64,000 nt of DNA from the NCBI GenBank assembly GCA_030530775.1, contig JAUMUG010000005.1, positions 202,286 through 266,285 on the forward strand, written 5' to 3'. The DNA comes from Lautropia sp. (GTDB taxonomy: Bacteria > Pseudomonadota > Gammaproteobacteria > Burkholderiales > Burkholderiaceae_E). A program made the translations under genes and the position numbers. This document shows positions 9,018 through 18,350 of this stretch, in pieces. Numbering within the stretch: the first letter of the stretch is position 1; each line of letters opens with the position of its first letter. Under the pieces are notes generated by a model that made no database searches, was not told the DNA's origin, and saw nothing but the letters and a program-made list of their open reading frames with translations.

Positions 9018-9926
9018 TCAGGGCTTGTAGGTCGGTGCCGGAATCGGTGAGTTCTTCAGATACATCTGTTGGATGTCGTCCGGCAGGTGTTCCAGCGTGC
9101 TGCCCTGCAGGTAGTCGTTGATCGGCGAGCCGGTGCAGCGGCTGTCGACGTTGGGGGCGCCCCGCTGCGCCTGCAGATCACCCTTGTGCACGCAGCGGAA
9201 GTCGATCGAGAAGCGTGTCTTGCCGGTGTTGTTGGGTACCGACGAATGCAGGTGCGACGCGGCGAACAACAGCATGCCGCCCGGGGGCGTCACCACGACG
9301 ATATCGGGATCGAGCTTGAGTTCCTCCTGCAGCTTGGGCTGAGGACGGGTATCTTTGCCGATGTGCTGGGCCGCATTGAAACGCTGGTTCGCGTTCCAGT
9401 CCTGGTAGTTGTAAGTTTCGGAGTTGTTCGGCGTCGTGCGCTCGAAGTATTCCGGGTGGAAGGCCATGGCGTTGCCGGCCTCGATATCGAAAATCGGAAT
9501 CCACCAGTTGATCTGGCACATCGGTGCCGAGTACCACGTGTCGCGATGGGCGTGGAAAGCGTAGGCGATGCCGGTGGTCAGATAGCCATTGCTGGTCGAG
9601 GAGCGCATCCGGGGTACGTCGAAGTACCACTGGTCCAGATCGCACCCGATGTGGGCCAGCATCTTCGGGATGATTTTCTTGCAATCAGGATGGTGGATGA
9701 AGGCCGGTTTCAGTTTGGACAGAATTTCGGCATATTGTTCGACCGGAAAATGATTTTGCGCGGTCAGCGGGTCAAGGCCTGGAAATGACTCTGTGATGAG
9801 CTTGCGTGCAACTTCGATCAAGGCCATCGAATGCTCGTTGGCCGAATAGACGAAGAGATCACCACGGTAGAGCAGGTCGCGACGGCTGTCGTCGTCAATC
9901 TTCCGATCGAAATAGATGGCGGTCAT
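9018..9926 (-). CDS. Phytanoyl-CoA dioxygenase (PhyH)-like Fe(II)/2-oxoglutarate oxygenase
   Basis: 302-residue protein that looks like the double-stranded beta-helix Fe(II)/2-oxoglutarate oxygenases. The metal triad is visible as HRD in AYAFHAHRDTWYS near residue 130 and the distal His in FAASHLHSSVPN near 225, followed by the Arg of TRFSIDFR that would bind 2-oxoglutarate. There is no signal peptide, so it is cytoplasmic. It converges on the PLP enzyme gene and lies between it and rfbF, suggesting hydroxylation of a polysaccharide precursor; the substrate is unknown. Confidence 0.82.
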   Translation of the reverse strand: MTAIYFDRKIDDDSRRDLLYRGDLFVYSANEHSMALIEVARKLITESFPGLDPLTAQNHFPVEQYAEILSKLKPAFIHHPDCKKIIPKMLAHIGCDLDQWYFDVPRMRSSTSNGYLTTGIAYAFHAHRDTWYSAPMCQINWWIPIFDIEAGNAMAFHPEYFERTTPNNSETYNYQDWNANQRFNAAQHIGKDTRPQPKLQEELKLDPDIVVVTPPGGMLLFAASHLHSSVPNNTGKTRFSIDFRCVHKGDLQAQRGAPNVDSRCTGSPINDYLQGSTLEHLPDDIQQMYLKNSPIPAPTYKP

Positions 9927-10284
9927 GGGTGTTCAGAAGTGTAAAAATGAATCCTCGTGACAGGATACTGCATCCTGGGAGTTTTCATGATTGACACAAG
10001 TAAAAAGCATGGTATCCATGCAGGACGGACGCCCGACCCGTAGCAGCGGCCGCTCCTGAGGTATCGAGGCTAAGCCTTTGTTCCTTGTGCGTTTTGTCGT
10101 TGTGCCCTGTCTGGGGTTGGGGGACTTTTGTGTATCGATGATGAGATGCCTACCGGCGGATGTGCAGGTGGCGGGCTGTGTAACACGGCCGGTCGGTATC
10201 GGCCCGTGTCCCGTGGCCAGAAAGCCTCGTGGCCGAAATGCTGGGTGGCGACGCCGGGCGGCCCGGACAATCCTGTGGCCAGGA
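9927..10284. other. Intergenic region between oxygenase and rfbF genes
   Basis: About 360 bases with no supported gene; open frames here look like shadows. It should hold the promoter for the minus-strand oxygenase gene. Confidence 0.4.
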
Positions 10285-10312
10285 AAGCAAAACAGCCCGC
10301 GGATGGGGCTGT
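10285..10312 (-). terminator. Intrinsic terminator after rfbF
   Basis: Read on the minus strand: stem ACAGCCC / GGGCTGT with a 7-base loop followed by TTTGCTTTCC, about 50 bases past the rfbF stop. Confidence 0.75.
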
Positions 10313-10362
10313 CGTGCAAAGGGCGCCTGCTGCTGCGTGCAGGCCAAGGGGGCAGGCTGGCG

Positions 10363-11136
10363 TTACCAGCGCTTCCAGGGGGCTTTGCCCGAGGCCCAGA
10401 GTTCTTCGAGCACGTGTTTGTCACGCAGGGTGTCCATCGGCTGCCAGAAACCGGTGTGACGCCAGGCGTGCAGCTGGCCGTCGGCCGACAGTGAGCGCAT
10501 GGGTTCCTGTTCGAAGACCGTGCTGTCGTCGCTGATACGGTCGAGCACGCTACGATTCAGCACGAAGAAGCCACCGTTGATCCAGGCGCCATCACCCTGG
10601 GGCTTTTCCATGAAGGATTCGATGCGGCTCTGATCGGCCGGTAGACTGAAGGCACCGAAACGGCCCGGCGGTTGAACCGCGGTCACGGTCGCTTCTGCAC
10701 CATGGGCCTTGTGGAAGGCGATGCTGGCGGTGATGTCGACATCGCTGACGCCGTCACCGTAGGTGCACAGGAAGGTGTCGCCTTTCAGATAGCGGGCCGC
10801 GCGTTTGATGCGGCCACCCGTCATCGTGTCCTGCCCGGTCTCGACCAGCGTGACCTGCCAGGGTTCAGATTCATTGCGATGGATTTCCATCGAGTTGGAG
10901 CGGAGGTCGAAACTCACATCCGCTTTGGCGATGGCGTATTCATGGAAGAAGTTTTTGATGACATGACTCTTGTAGCCACAGCAGATCACGAATTCAGTGA
11001 TGCCGTGCGAGGCATAGATTTTCATGATGTGCCACAGGATCGGCTGACCACCGATTTCAACCATGGGTTTGGGACGGATCGAGCTTTCCTCGCTGATCCG
11101 TGTACCGAAACCACCGGCAAGAATGAATGCTTGCAT
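10363..11136 (-). CDS. rfbF: Glucose-1-phosphate cytidylyltransferase
   Basis: 257-residue nucleotidyltransferase making CDP-glucose from CTP and glucose-1-phosphate, the entry to CDP-dideoxyhexoses and related CDP sugars. The start is set at the Met directly before the signature [17 protein letters not shown]; ten upstream in-frame residues are not family-like. Further motifs are [32 protein letters not shown] (metal Asp) and [12 protein letters not shown] near the C-terminus, which is typical of RfbF and separates it from UTP/dTTP-glucose enzymes. No CDP-glucose 4,6-dehydratase is visible beside it. Confidence 0.95.
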   Translation of the reverse strand: MQAFILAGGFGTRISEESSIRPKPMVEIGGQPILWHIMKIYASHGITEFVICCGYKSHVIKNFFHEYAIAKADVSFDLRSNSMEIHRNESEPWQVTLVETGQDTMTGGRIKRAARYLKGDTFLCTYGDGVSDVDITASIAFHKAHGAEATVTAVQPPGRFGAFSLPADQSRIESFMEKPQGDGAWINGGFFVLNRSVLDRISDDSTVFEQEPMRSLSADGQLHAWRHTGFWQPMDTLRDKHVLEELWASGKAPWKRW

Positions 11137-11309
11137 GGTATGCGTTTCCTCATCGATCGATCGCAACTGCCATGTTCCCGTTCTGACGTACAGGCGTCAA
11201 ATGTTCACGACACACGGTCGGGCTGGACCGGTGACAGGTGAAGGCGATGAATGACATGCTGCAAAGGGCGTTGTTACCGTGTCCTAATAGTAAGGGTAAG
11301 GGGAACTCC

Positions 11310-12971
11310 ATGGGGCGGGTTGGGCTTATTTCGTCGATTCTGAGTCTGTTGGCGGGCTGCGCGATGCTGGCCGGGGAGGCGGCACTGCCCGGGGCCGGGC
11401 CGAACGCTGTGCCCGGGTCCGATGACGAATACCTGATTTTTGATACGCACAGCGGTGAACCGCTGTCTGAAGAACTCTTGATGCGTCGCGTTATTGCTAC
11501 ACCTTGGGTGCTGATGGGTGAGCAACACGACCATCCGCAGCACCATCGATTGCGGGCCGGTTGGCTGAGTCGTTGGGCGAAGGGCGTCGGGCGCAGCGGC
11601 ACAGGCCGGGGGGCGGACCCGGGGCCTGTCGCTGTCGACGTGGAAGGTGCGCATCATTTGCATATCGGCAGTCGTATTATGATTGGGCAGGAAAACACAT
11701 CTGGAACCGTTGAGCCTGCCCTGAAAGGAGGGTCTGGGGCGGCGACTGTCGCCGGCGCTGCCATCGTCTTCGAGCACTTCGATCGTGAGCACGCGGGTGC
11801 TTTGGCGCAGCTGCAGCGCATCGAGCCGGAGGCGCCGCTTGAGCGCTGGTTGGCGGCAGCGCAGTTCGACGAGCAGGGCTGGGGTGAGGAGCGTTATCGA
11901 CCACTGTTCGAGGCCGCACAGCGCAGTGGTTTGCCGTGGATTGCGGCCAATTTTTCGCGACGGGAGGCCCGGGCACTGATGCGCGCGGCGCCTCTGCGCG
12001 AAGGTTCCGATCACCAGGGGGCTGCGGAAAGCAGCACGACTCCGCAGAATGGGCGGGAGATTCCTCCCGCCCGGATGCCCGATCGGGGCGCCGACGGCGC
12101 GGACAGCAATGGTGCAGGGCCGGCCGACGCAGTGGCAGGTGGCGGCAATACTTCGGGAGCGGACGGAAATGCGTCGGGAGTGGATGGCAATGCCCCCGGG
12201 GCGGGCGGGCATATCGCGGCAGCCGGTGGCAACATGGCGGGGGCCGACAGCCGCCTTCGGGGACTGATCGATCAGGCGGATTGGGATGCCGCGGTACAGT
12301 TGGCTTTGGCCGATGCCGTGCGGGTGGGGCATTGCCATGCGCTGCCCGAAAGCATGCTGGAAGTCATGGTGCGCGTGCAGCGTTGGCGCGATGCGGCGTT
12401 GGCTTTGCCTTTCCATGAAGCCGGCCCGAAAGGCCGCAGATTGCTGTTGGCCGGCAACGGACACGTCAACCGCCGTTTCGGAGTACCACGCTATCTGCCG
12501 GCCTGGGCGGCTCCTGTTTCGGCAGGGGCCCGAACTCGGGTTCGAACACGGACTCGGCCTACGGCTCCGATCCAAGCCCGACGTGATGCCACGCCCCGGA
12601 CACAGTACGACGCCGGTGCCCGGGCTCAGCCACGGCTCGGAGCCCAAACCCAGGGGCAGGTGGTAGTCATCGGGTTCGAGACGATGGCGGCTCGACGACT
12701 GGCCGAAGCCATGGCCCGCATCGACGTGGAGCGGCATGCGACGCTTTCAAGGCCGAGGCGCCCGGGGCAGATGCAGCACAGTGGGCGCACGACAGGAAAC
12801 GACGCCGGGCAGGCACGGAAGCGGCCGACACTGGCACAGTTGGTTGGTGCCGAGCGCGCAGCGAAGTTGGCTGCTTCCTATGATGTAGTGGTGCTGACAC
12901 CACCGGTGCCGGATCTGCCGGATCCCTGCGAAGCGTTCAGAAAACGGCGTGCCGGCGTCGAAAAATCCTGA
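11310..12971 (+). CDS. ChaN-family lipoprotein with long low-complexity insertions
   Basis: 553-residue predicted lipoprotein of the ChaN family (Haem_bdg/EreA-like fold), whose studied Campylobacter member binds heme at the outer membrane. The ATG is chosen because AAGGGG precedes it and it yields a short signal ending in the lipobox LLAGC. Family signature VLMGEQHDHPQHHRLRAGWL follows near residue 70, then VFEHFDREHAGALAQLQ. A normal member is about 280-300 residues. Here a Gly/Ala/Asn/Asp-rich insert (about residues 235-310) and an Arg/Thr/Gln-rich insert (about 405-500) almost double the length. It is divergent from rfbF and convergent with ftsY. Confidence 0.8.
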   Translation: MGRVGLISSILSLLAGCAMLAGEAALPGAGPNAVPGSDDEYLIFDTHSGEPLSEELLMRRVIATPWVLMGEQHDHPQHHRLRAGWLSRWAKGVGRSGTGRGADPGPVAVDVEGAHHLHIGSRIMIGQENTSGTVEPALKGGSGAATVAGAAIVFEHFDREHAGALAQLQRIEPEAPLERWLAAAQFDEQGWGEERYRPLFEAAQRSGLPWIAANFSRREARALMRAAPLREGSDHQGAAESSTTPQNGREIPPARMPDRGADGADSNGAGPADAVAGGGNTSGADGNASGVDGNAPGAGGHIAAAGGNMAGADSRLRGLIDQADWDAAVQLALADAVRVGHCHALPESMLEVMVRVQRWRDAALALPFHEAGPKGRRLLLAGNGHVNRRFGVPRYLPAWAAPVSAGARTRVRTRTRPTAPIQARRDATPRTQYDAGARAQPRLGAQTQGQVVVIGFETMAARRLAEAMARIDVERHATLSRPRRPGQMQHSGRTTGNDAGQARKRPTLAQLVGAERAAKLAASYDVVVLTPPVPDLPDPCEAFRKRRAGVEKS

Positions 12972-13171
12972 GCGGCTTGGGCTTCTTGACCGGGGCGGGG
13001 CGATGACGGCGTATCGACCACAAGCCGTTGCCTGGTGGTGTCGTCTTGCCATGCGCTTCGGCCCCGTGGCGGCTGTTGTGGGGCGCTCCCTCGGGAGGGG
13101 ACCGTGCCATGGTCAGCCGGTCATCCCGTCGGTTGTCGTGGCTGGAGTTCCCGGCGTTCTCTGTATCCCCC

Positions 13172-15070
13172 TCAGTGCAACAGGGCCGAGGCGAATTCCT
13201 GGGCGCTGAATGCTTGCAGATCTTCGACGCCTTCGCCGACACCGATGAAATACACCGGCAGTGGTTTGTCGCGCCGGGTGTGGGCCAGCGCGGCGATGGC
13301 CCCACCCTTGGCGGTACCATCCAGCTTGGTCACGATCAGTCCGGTCAATTGCACCGCGTCATCAAAGGCTTTCACCTGGGCCAGCATGTTCTGACCGGTA
13401 TTGCCATCGAGCACCAGCAGCACTTCGTGCGGGGCATCCGGCATGGCTTTACCGATCACCCGGCGAATCTTTTTCAGCTCGTCCATCAGGTGTCGTTGGG
13501 TCGGCAGGCGGCCGGCGGTATCGATCATCACCACGTCGACTTTGCGGGCCTGACCTGCCTTGACTGAATCAAAGGCGACGGCTGCCGGATCTCCGCCCTC
13601 GCTGGCAATGACCTGAACCTGGTTGCGCTCGCCCCAGCGGGCCAGCTGCTCGCGGGCTGCTGCCCGGAATGTGTCGCCGGCCGCCAGCAACACCGATTGA
13701 TCGATCTGGTGCAGATGCCGCGCCAGCTTGCCGATCGAAGTGGTTTTGCCGGCACCGTTCACGCCGGCGATCATCATCACCAACGGTTCGGCGCGGTCGA
13801 CCTGGATCGGCTGCTCCAGTGGTGTCAACAGCTCGGTCAGGATCTGTGTCAGTGCGGCTTTCAGGGTGGCGGCATCATTGATGCGGTCGCGCTTGGCACG
13901 GGCACGCAGCTCGGTCAGCAGCCATTCGGAAGTGCTGTAGCCAGCGTCGCTGGCCAGCAGCGCGGTTTCCAGCTCTTCGTACAGTGACTCGTCGATCTTG
14001 GAGCGCGAGAAGATGACGCTGATCTGCGAGCGGGTGCGGGCCAGCCCACCGCGCAGCCGGGCGAGCCAGCCGGCGCGCGCCGGGCGCTCGGCTTCCCGTG
14101 GTACGTGGTTCTCCTGGGGCGGCACGATATGGGAGTCGATGCCGACGCCGATCTCGTCGACGTCGAGCCCCCGGTCCGTGGGAGGCACGGGGGCCGGTTG
14201 GTCGTCGACCCCTGCCGTGCTGGATCCGGGGCGCACGGTATCCGTGGTGGCCGCTGGGCTGAGTTGAGGCTGTGAAGGCGCGGTCATCGGAGCCTCGCCC
14301 GGGCTGCTGACGGGCGGCCGGGCCGGCGGCGGTGCCTGATGAGGCTCGTCCTGAACGGGTGCGGACGGCTGTAGTCTGGCCTCATACTGCGCTGCCTGAG
14401 CCTGAGCCTGAGCCTGAGCCTCTGTGTCGCCCTGTCGGGTGGCAGTCGTCTCGCTGGCTGAAGCGGGCGCCGCGACGGGGCTGGGCTGGGCTGCGGCCAC
14501 CGTTTCGGCAGAGGGCAGCGATTGTTCGGTGGCTGTCGCCGATTGCGAGGTGGCAGGGGTGTCCGGCGCCGTACTGGCTGAACGGGCGCGGAAACGTGAG
14601 GGCAGGCCACTGCGGGCGGCACCGGGTGTCCAGCCGGGCAGGGGCCCCACGGGTTGGGCCGGTTGCCAGGCTGGCTGCGTGCCGGTGGCCGGCTGCGCGG
14701 AGTGGGAATGAGGGGGTTGGGGCTGCACGGGCTGAGCGGCCATGGGGGGCGCCGTTCCGGCCGGCTCGGCGGCCATCGGATCCGCCGAGGGGGGAGCGGT
14801 GTCTGGCGCGGATGGCACTGCAGGGGGTGTATCGGCCGGCGTCTGCGAGGCGGGGTCCACTGTGCTGGCAGCGGGCCGGGGGCCTTCCTGCGCGGCCGGG
14901 CTGGCAGGGCCGTTGTCCTGATCGGCCGGGGTATCGGCGGCAACCGGTGCCGCTGTGTCGTCGGCGGGGGCAGGGGAACGTGACGCCTCAGCCTCGGTGG
15001 CAGGTGTGGTTTGTGCTGCTTCGGCAGCGACATCGGCGTCTTTTTTCTTGCGGCGGAAAAAACCGAACAT
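13172..15070 (-). CDS. ftsY: Signal recognition particle receptor FtsY
   Basis: 632-residue SRP receptor GTPase that docks ribosome-SRP complexes at the inner membrane. The start MFGFFRRKKK is a typical basic membrane-targeting start. Residues about 12-325 are a low-complexity Ala/Pro/Gln/Thr linker, and the NG domain fills about 330-632. G motifs are GVNGAGKTTSIGKLA (P-loop), DTFRAAAREQL, DTAGRLPTQ and TKLDGTAKGG, ending with GVGEGVEDLQAF. A hexanucleotide repeat codes for QAQAQAQAQ in the linker. It is divergent from rsmD, a common arrangement. Confidence 0.97.
   Translation of the reverse strand: MFGFFRRKKKDADVAAEAAQTTPATEAEASRSPAPADDTAAPVAADTPADQDNGPASPAAQEGPRPAASTVDPASQTPADTPPAVPSAPDTAPPSADPMAAEPAGTAPPMAAQPVQPQPPHSHSAQPATGTQPAWQPAQPVGPLPGWTPGAARSGLPSRFRARSASTAPDTPATSQSATATEQSLPSAETVAAAQPSPVAAPASASETTATRQGDTEAQAQAQAQAAQYEARLQPSAPVQDEPHQAPPPARPPVSSPGEAPMTAPSQPQLSPAATTDTVRPGSSTAGVDDQPAPVPPTDRGLDVDEIGVGIDSHIVPPQENHVPREAERPARAGWLARLRGGLARTRSQISVIFSRSKIDESLYEELETALLASDAGYSTSEWLLTELRARAKRDRINDAATLKAALTQILTELLTPLEQPIQVDRAEPLVMMIAGVNGAGKTTSIGKLARHLHQIDQSVLLAAGDTFRAAAREQLARWGERNQVQVIASEGGDPAAVAFDSVKAGQARKVDVVMIDTAGRLPTQRHLMDELKKIRRVIGKAMPDAPHEVLLVLDGNTGQNMLAQVKAFDDAVQLTGLIVTKLDGTAKGGAIAALAHTRRDKPLPVYFIGVGEGVEDLQAFSAQEFASALLH
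14394..14421. repeat. Hexanucleotide repeat inside ftsY linker
   Basis: Four to five tandem CTGAGC units in the coding region of the FtsY linker, giving alternating Gln-Ala on the minus strand. Gain or loss of a unit keeps the frame. Confidence 0.85.
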
Positions 15071-15449
15071 GTCGTCCTTCCAAAAAGGTTTGGGTGGATT
15101 TTAGTGCTCCGGGGAGTCCCGGCCATGAGAAAACCGCCTGCTCCTCTCATCGAGTGCTCTGTCGACGGCTTTCGTGAGCTGCAGCTTCGATCGGTGTGCA
15201 GCCTGGTCCGGTCCGAGCGCAGAGGCTGGACGGCACGCGCGTGGATTCTGCTACTCTTCGGGTCTTCGGGTGGCGTCCGGCCTGGCCTCTTCATGTCCCC
15301 ACCGAGGGCTCCGATGCGCCTGCCGAAGGGGTAGACGATACGGGCCGGGCGCGGGCCTCCGCGGGAGCGGGTCTCAGGATTCCGGATGCCGGATTCCAGG
15401 GGCCGGCAGGGGCTGCGTCAGGCACACAAGGGCAAAGGGCAGGCAAGGC
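15071..15449. other. Divergent intergenic region ftsY / rsmD
   Basis: About 380 bases between two divergent genes. The rsmD frame is open upstream of the chosen start, but the translation has no family similarity. An imperfect repeat of GGATTCCGGATGCC-like units lies near 15377-15400. Both promoters should be here. Confidence 0.4.
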
Positions 15450-16022
15450 ATGGCATCGCAAATCCGGATCATCGGTGGACAGTGGAAACGTAGCGTACTG
15501 CCCGTGCCTGCGCATCAGGGCTTGCGCCCTACACCCGACCGGGTACGGGAGACGTTGTTCAATTGGTTGGGGCAGTCCCTGCCGGGTTGGCGCTGTCTCG
15601 ATCTGTTTGCCGGAACCGGTGCGCTGGGGCTGGAAGCGGCGTCCCGGGGGGCTGCCAGTGTGTTGCTGGTCGAGTGTGATCCCGGTGTGGTGCGTCATCT
15701 GCAGAACAGTGTGCGACGGTTGAAGGCCGACGCGGTGGTGCAGGTGGTGCGAGCCGACGCTCGGATCTGGCTTGACCGGACGCCACCGGCGCCCCAGGAT
15801 CTGGTCTTTCTCGATCCACCGTTTCGTGTCGGATGGTTGGCGCGGATTCTGCCGGCGGTCATGCCCTGGCTGGCGCCGGGTGGTGTCATTTATGTGGAAG
15901 CGGATATCGAGCTGACGCCCGGCTGGTTGGCCGAACATGGCCTCACAGACATCGGTATCATTCGTGCCGGCCGTGCGGGTCAGGTTCATTATCATCTATT
16001 GTCCCGCAATTCCGTCGATTGA
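15450..16022 (+). CDS. rsmD: 16S rRNA (guanine(966)-N2)-methyltransferase
   Basis: 190-residue RsmD, which methylates G966 of 16S rRNA in the assembled 30S subunit. The start at MASQIRIIGGQWKR gives the exact conserved N-terminus (RIIGGxWKxR). SAM-binding LDLFAGTGALGLEAASRGA follows near residue 50, and the catalytic DPPF in LVFLDPPF near 118. It leads the conserved rsmD-coaD-ferredoxin set. Confidence 0.95.
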   Translation: MASQIRIIGGQWKRSVLPVPAHQGLRPTPDRVRETLFNWLGQSLPGWRCLDLFAGTGALGLEAASRGAASVLLVECDPGVVRHLQNSVRRLKADAVVQVVRADARIWLDRTPPAPQDLVFLDPPFRVGWLARILPAVMPWLAPGGVIYVEADIELTPGWLAEHGLTDIGIIRAGRAGQVHYHLLSRNSVD

Positions 16023-16096
16023 TGCCCGGGTCGCTTCATCCGGCCTGGTTTGCATCGACCCATCTTTCATTCAACTTGTAATTCCAGAGGTTTTCG

Positions 16097-16579
16097 ATGG
16101 CCATCGTGGTCTATCCGGGCACCTTCGATCCGATGACGATCGGACATCAGGATATCGTCGAGCGAATCGCCGGCCGCTATGACAAGGTGGTGGTGGGCGT
16201 GTCCAGCAGTCGGCGCAATACGTTGTTCAGCTTGGAAGAAAGGCTGGAGATGGTGCGTGAGTTGCTGGCGCGGCATGACAATGCCGACGTGCAGCCTTTC
16301 GAGGGCTTGGTGACCGATTTTGCGCGTGAACTTGGTGCCGACCTGATCGTGCGGGGTCTGCGTGATGCGAGTGATTTCGACTACGAGCGGCGCATGGCCA
16401 GTCTGAACCGGGTCCTGCAGCCTGGTATCGACACGATGTTTTTGATTCCGGATGATCGCCACCAATCGATCACCGGCACGCTGGTGCGTGAAATCGCGAT
16501 GCTGGGCGGAGATGTCGGTGCCTTCGTGGCGCCACTCGTGCGAGAGCGTCTGTTGCAGAAACGCAGGGAGCGTTCCTGA
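16097..16579 (+). CDS. coaD: Phosphopantetheine adenylyltransferase
   Basis: 160 residues, the normal size for CoaD, which adenylates 4'-phosphopantetheine in the penultimate step of CoA synthesis. The start AIVVYPGTFDPMTIGHQDI carries the nucleotidyltransferase TIGH motif. RGLRDASDFDYE and the C-terminal ITGTLVREIAMLGGDV are typical. It follows rsmD by 74 bases and abuts the ferredoxin gene. Confidence 0.97.
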   Translation: MAIVVYPGTFDPMTIGHQDIVERIAGRYDKVVVGVSSSRRNTLFSLEERLEMVRELLARHDNADVQPFEGLVTDFARELGADLIVRGLRDASDFDYERRMASLNRVLQPGIDTMFLIPDDRHQSITGTLVREIAMLGGDVGAFVAPLVRERLLQKRRERS

Positions 16580-16580
16580 C

Positions 16581-16844
16581 ATGGCACTGATCATCACGGA
16601 CGAATGCATCAACTGCGATGTCTGCGAGCCGGAATGCCCCAACGAGGCCATTTCGATGGGGCCTGAGTATTACGTCATCGATCCGGGGCGCTGCACTGAA
16701 TGTATCGGGCACTTCGATGAACCGCAGTGCGCGCAAATCTGTCCGGTCGAGTGCATCCCGATCGATTTCGAGTTGAACGAAAGTCGCGAGCAGCTGCAGG
16801 CCAAGTTCGAGCGTCTGCAGGCCGAAAAGGCAGGGAGCGGGTAG
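16581..16844 (+). CDS. YfhL-type 2[4Fe-4S] ferredoxin
   Basis: 87-residue low-potential ferredoxin. The first cluster motif is CINCDVCEPECP; the second is CTECIGHFDEPQCAQICPVEC with the extra spacing typical of the YfhL/AlvIN group. It begins one base after the coaD stop, so it is translationally linked. The start is set at MALIITDEC; the longer frame overlaps coaD and is not real. Confidence 0.95.
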   Translation: MALIITDECINCDVCEPECPNEAISMGPEYYVIDPGRCTECIGHFDEPQCAQICPVECIPIDFELNESREQLQAKFERLQAEKAGSG

Positions 16845-17060
16845 CGGGCTGCATCGAAGCGTCCGTGATTCGAGATGTCGAACCATCTGCCGCTGACCGG
16901 CCGGCCGTCTGAAAGGATGACGCTCTGATCCGGTATTCTGGCACTGTCGGCATTTCGATTTCGAGCAGGTGCCCGAAGTTCATGTCAGGACAGTGTCCAT
17001 CGTGCGCGTTGCATGGTATCGACAAATGTCCAGAATGGATGTGCCCATATGATTCGTATC

Positions 17061-18350
17061 CTAAGCATTGAATCGACTGGGCGAATAGGGGGCTGGATTG
17101 GTGAATGGCCCGTCACCCGTGATCATCTCCGCCAGCAGACGACCTGTGGCAGGGCCGAGTGTCAGGCCATGGTGAGCGTGGCCGACGTTGAACCACAGCC
17201 GCGGGTGGTGCGTTGCCGGCCCGATGATCGGGCGCATGTCCGGCGTGCAGGGGCGGCGGCCCATCCAGGGTTCGGCTTCGACCGGGCTGCCCAGCGGCCA
17301 GAAAGTACGTGCGATGCTTTCGGCCTGCTGTAACTGGGCGGTGTCGGGTGGTGCATCGGGCAGTGTCAGCGATACGCCGGTGGTCAGGCGCACGCCATCG
17401 CTCATGGAAGACAGTACGAAACCGGCCTGTGAGTCGCAGAGCGGCACATGAGGCAGTGCCTGTCCGGCTTCTGGCCGGAAATGCAGGTGGTAGCCGCGTT
17501 TGTGGATCAGTGGCAGTCGATAACCGAGTGCTTCACTGATATCCAGCGTATCCGGGCCAAGCGCAATCACCACGTGTCGGGCATGGAGTGTGCCGGTCGG
17601 CGTATGCAGCCGCCAGCATCGCTCACCCGGTTCCAGTGCACGGGCATCGGTCTGGATCAGCGTACCCCCCCGCTGCTGAAACAACTTGGCATAGCCCTCG
17701 ACCAGAGCGCCCGGTGAACGTACGCTCCATGGGTCAAGCCAGTGGATGGCGCCTGCCATGCCGGCTTGGGGCAGCAGACCCGGTTCCCGGCGCTGCAGCG
17801 CGACGATGTCCAGCACATCGGCGCGCAGATCATGGGTGTTCTTGAGCTGCTGGGCGGTGGCTGCCGCTTCGGCAAAGGCGGCCGGGTGGCGATAGACGTC
17901 CATCCAGCCGCACTGGCGGATCAGCGATTGCAGGCCGGCGGCCTGCACCAGCGGCGCATGTTCGCTGACACAGCGTTGGATCAGCGGCAGCATGTCCTGC
18001 GCCGCCCGGGCCAATCTTGCCGGCGCAGACTCACGCCAGTAGCGCCACAGCCAGGGAGCAAGCTGCGGTAGAGCCCGCCATTGAAAACGTACATCGGGTT
18101 GCCGGTTGTCGGCATAGCGCAGCAAGGCCCACGGCGAATGCGGCATGGCGTAAGGGATGACGCTGGCCCGCTCGATCAGTCCGGCGTTGCCATGACTGGT
18201 GCCACTGCCGGGTCGGGCCTTGTCGATCAGCAGAACGTTCTGTGCACGCTGTTGCAGATGCAGCGCGGTGCTGACGCCGACGATGCCTGCGCCCAGCACC
18301 ATCACATCGGTCTCAGCGTTTTCGGCGCGTCGCGTGGGCATCGTTGTCAT
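17061..18350 (-). CDS. D-amino-acid dehydrogenase-like FAD oxidoreductase
   Basis: 429-residue DAO-family flavoprotein closest in layout to DadA, which oxidises D-amino acids to keto acids and feeds electrons to the respiratory chain. FAD-binding VMVLGAGIVGVSTALHLQQ is near residue 13, followed by the DadA-like PGSGTSHGNAGLI. The C-terminal segment PWMGRRPCTPDMRPIIGP with NVGHAHHGLTLGPATGRLLAEMI closes the FAD site. The start gives MTTMPTRR; a further 78 open codons upstream carry no domain. No alanine racemase is adjacent. Confidence 0.85.
   Translation of the reverse strand: MTTMPTRRAENAETDVMVLGAGIVGVSTALHLQQRAQNVLLIDKARPGSGTSHGNAGLIERASVIPYAMPHSPWALLRYADNRQPDVRFQWRALPQLAPWLWRYWRESAPARLARAAQDMLPLIQRCVSEHAPLVQAAGLQSLIRQCGWMDVYRHPAAFAEAAATAQQLKNTHDLRADVLDIVALQRREPGLLPQAGMAGAIHWLDPWSVRSPGALVEGYAKLFQQRGGTLIQTDARALEPGERCWRLHTPTGTLHARHVVIALGPDTLDISEALGYRLPLIHKRGYHLHFRPEAGQALPHVPLCDSQAGFVLSSMSDGVRLTTGVSLTLPDAPPDTAQLQQAESIARTFWPLGSPVEAEPWMGRRPCTPDMRPIIGPATHHPRLWFNVGHAHHGLTLGPATGRLLAEMITGDGPFTNPAPYSPSRFNA

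Noticed and set aside
16904..16913. GCCGTCTGAA, identical to the 10-base Neisseria DNA uptake sequence
   Set aside because: Only one copy was noticed in 64 kb, and none in the Neisseria-like right end, so chance is the simplest explanation.
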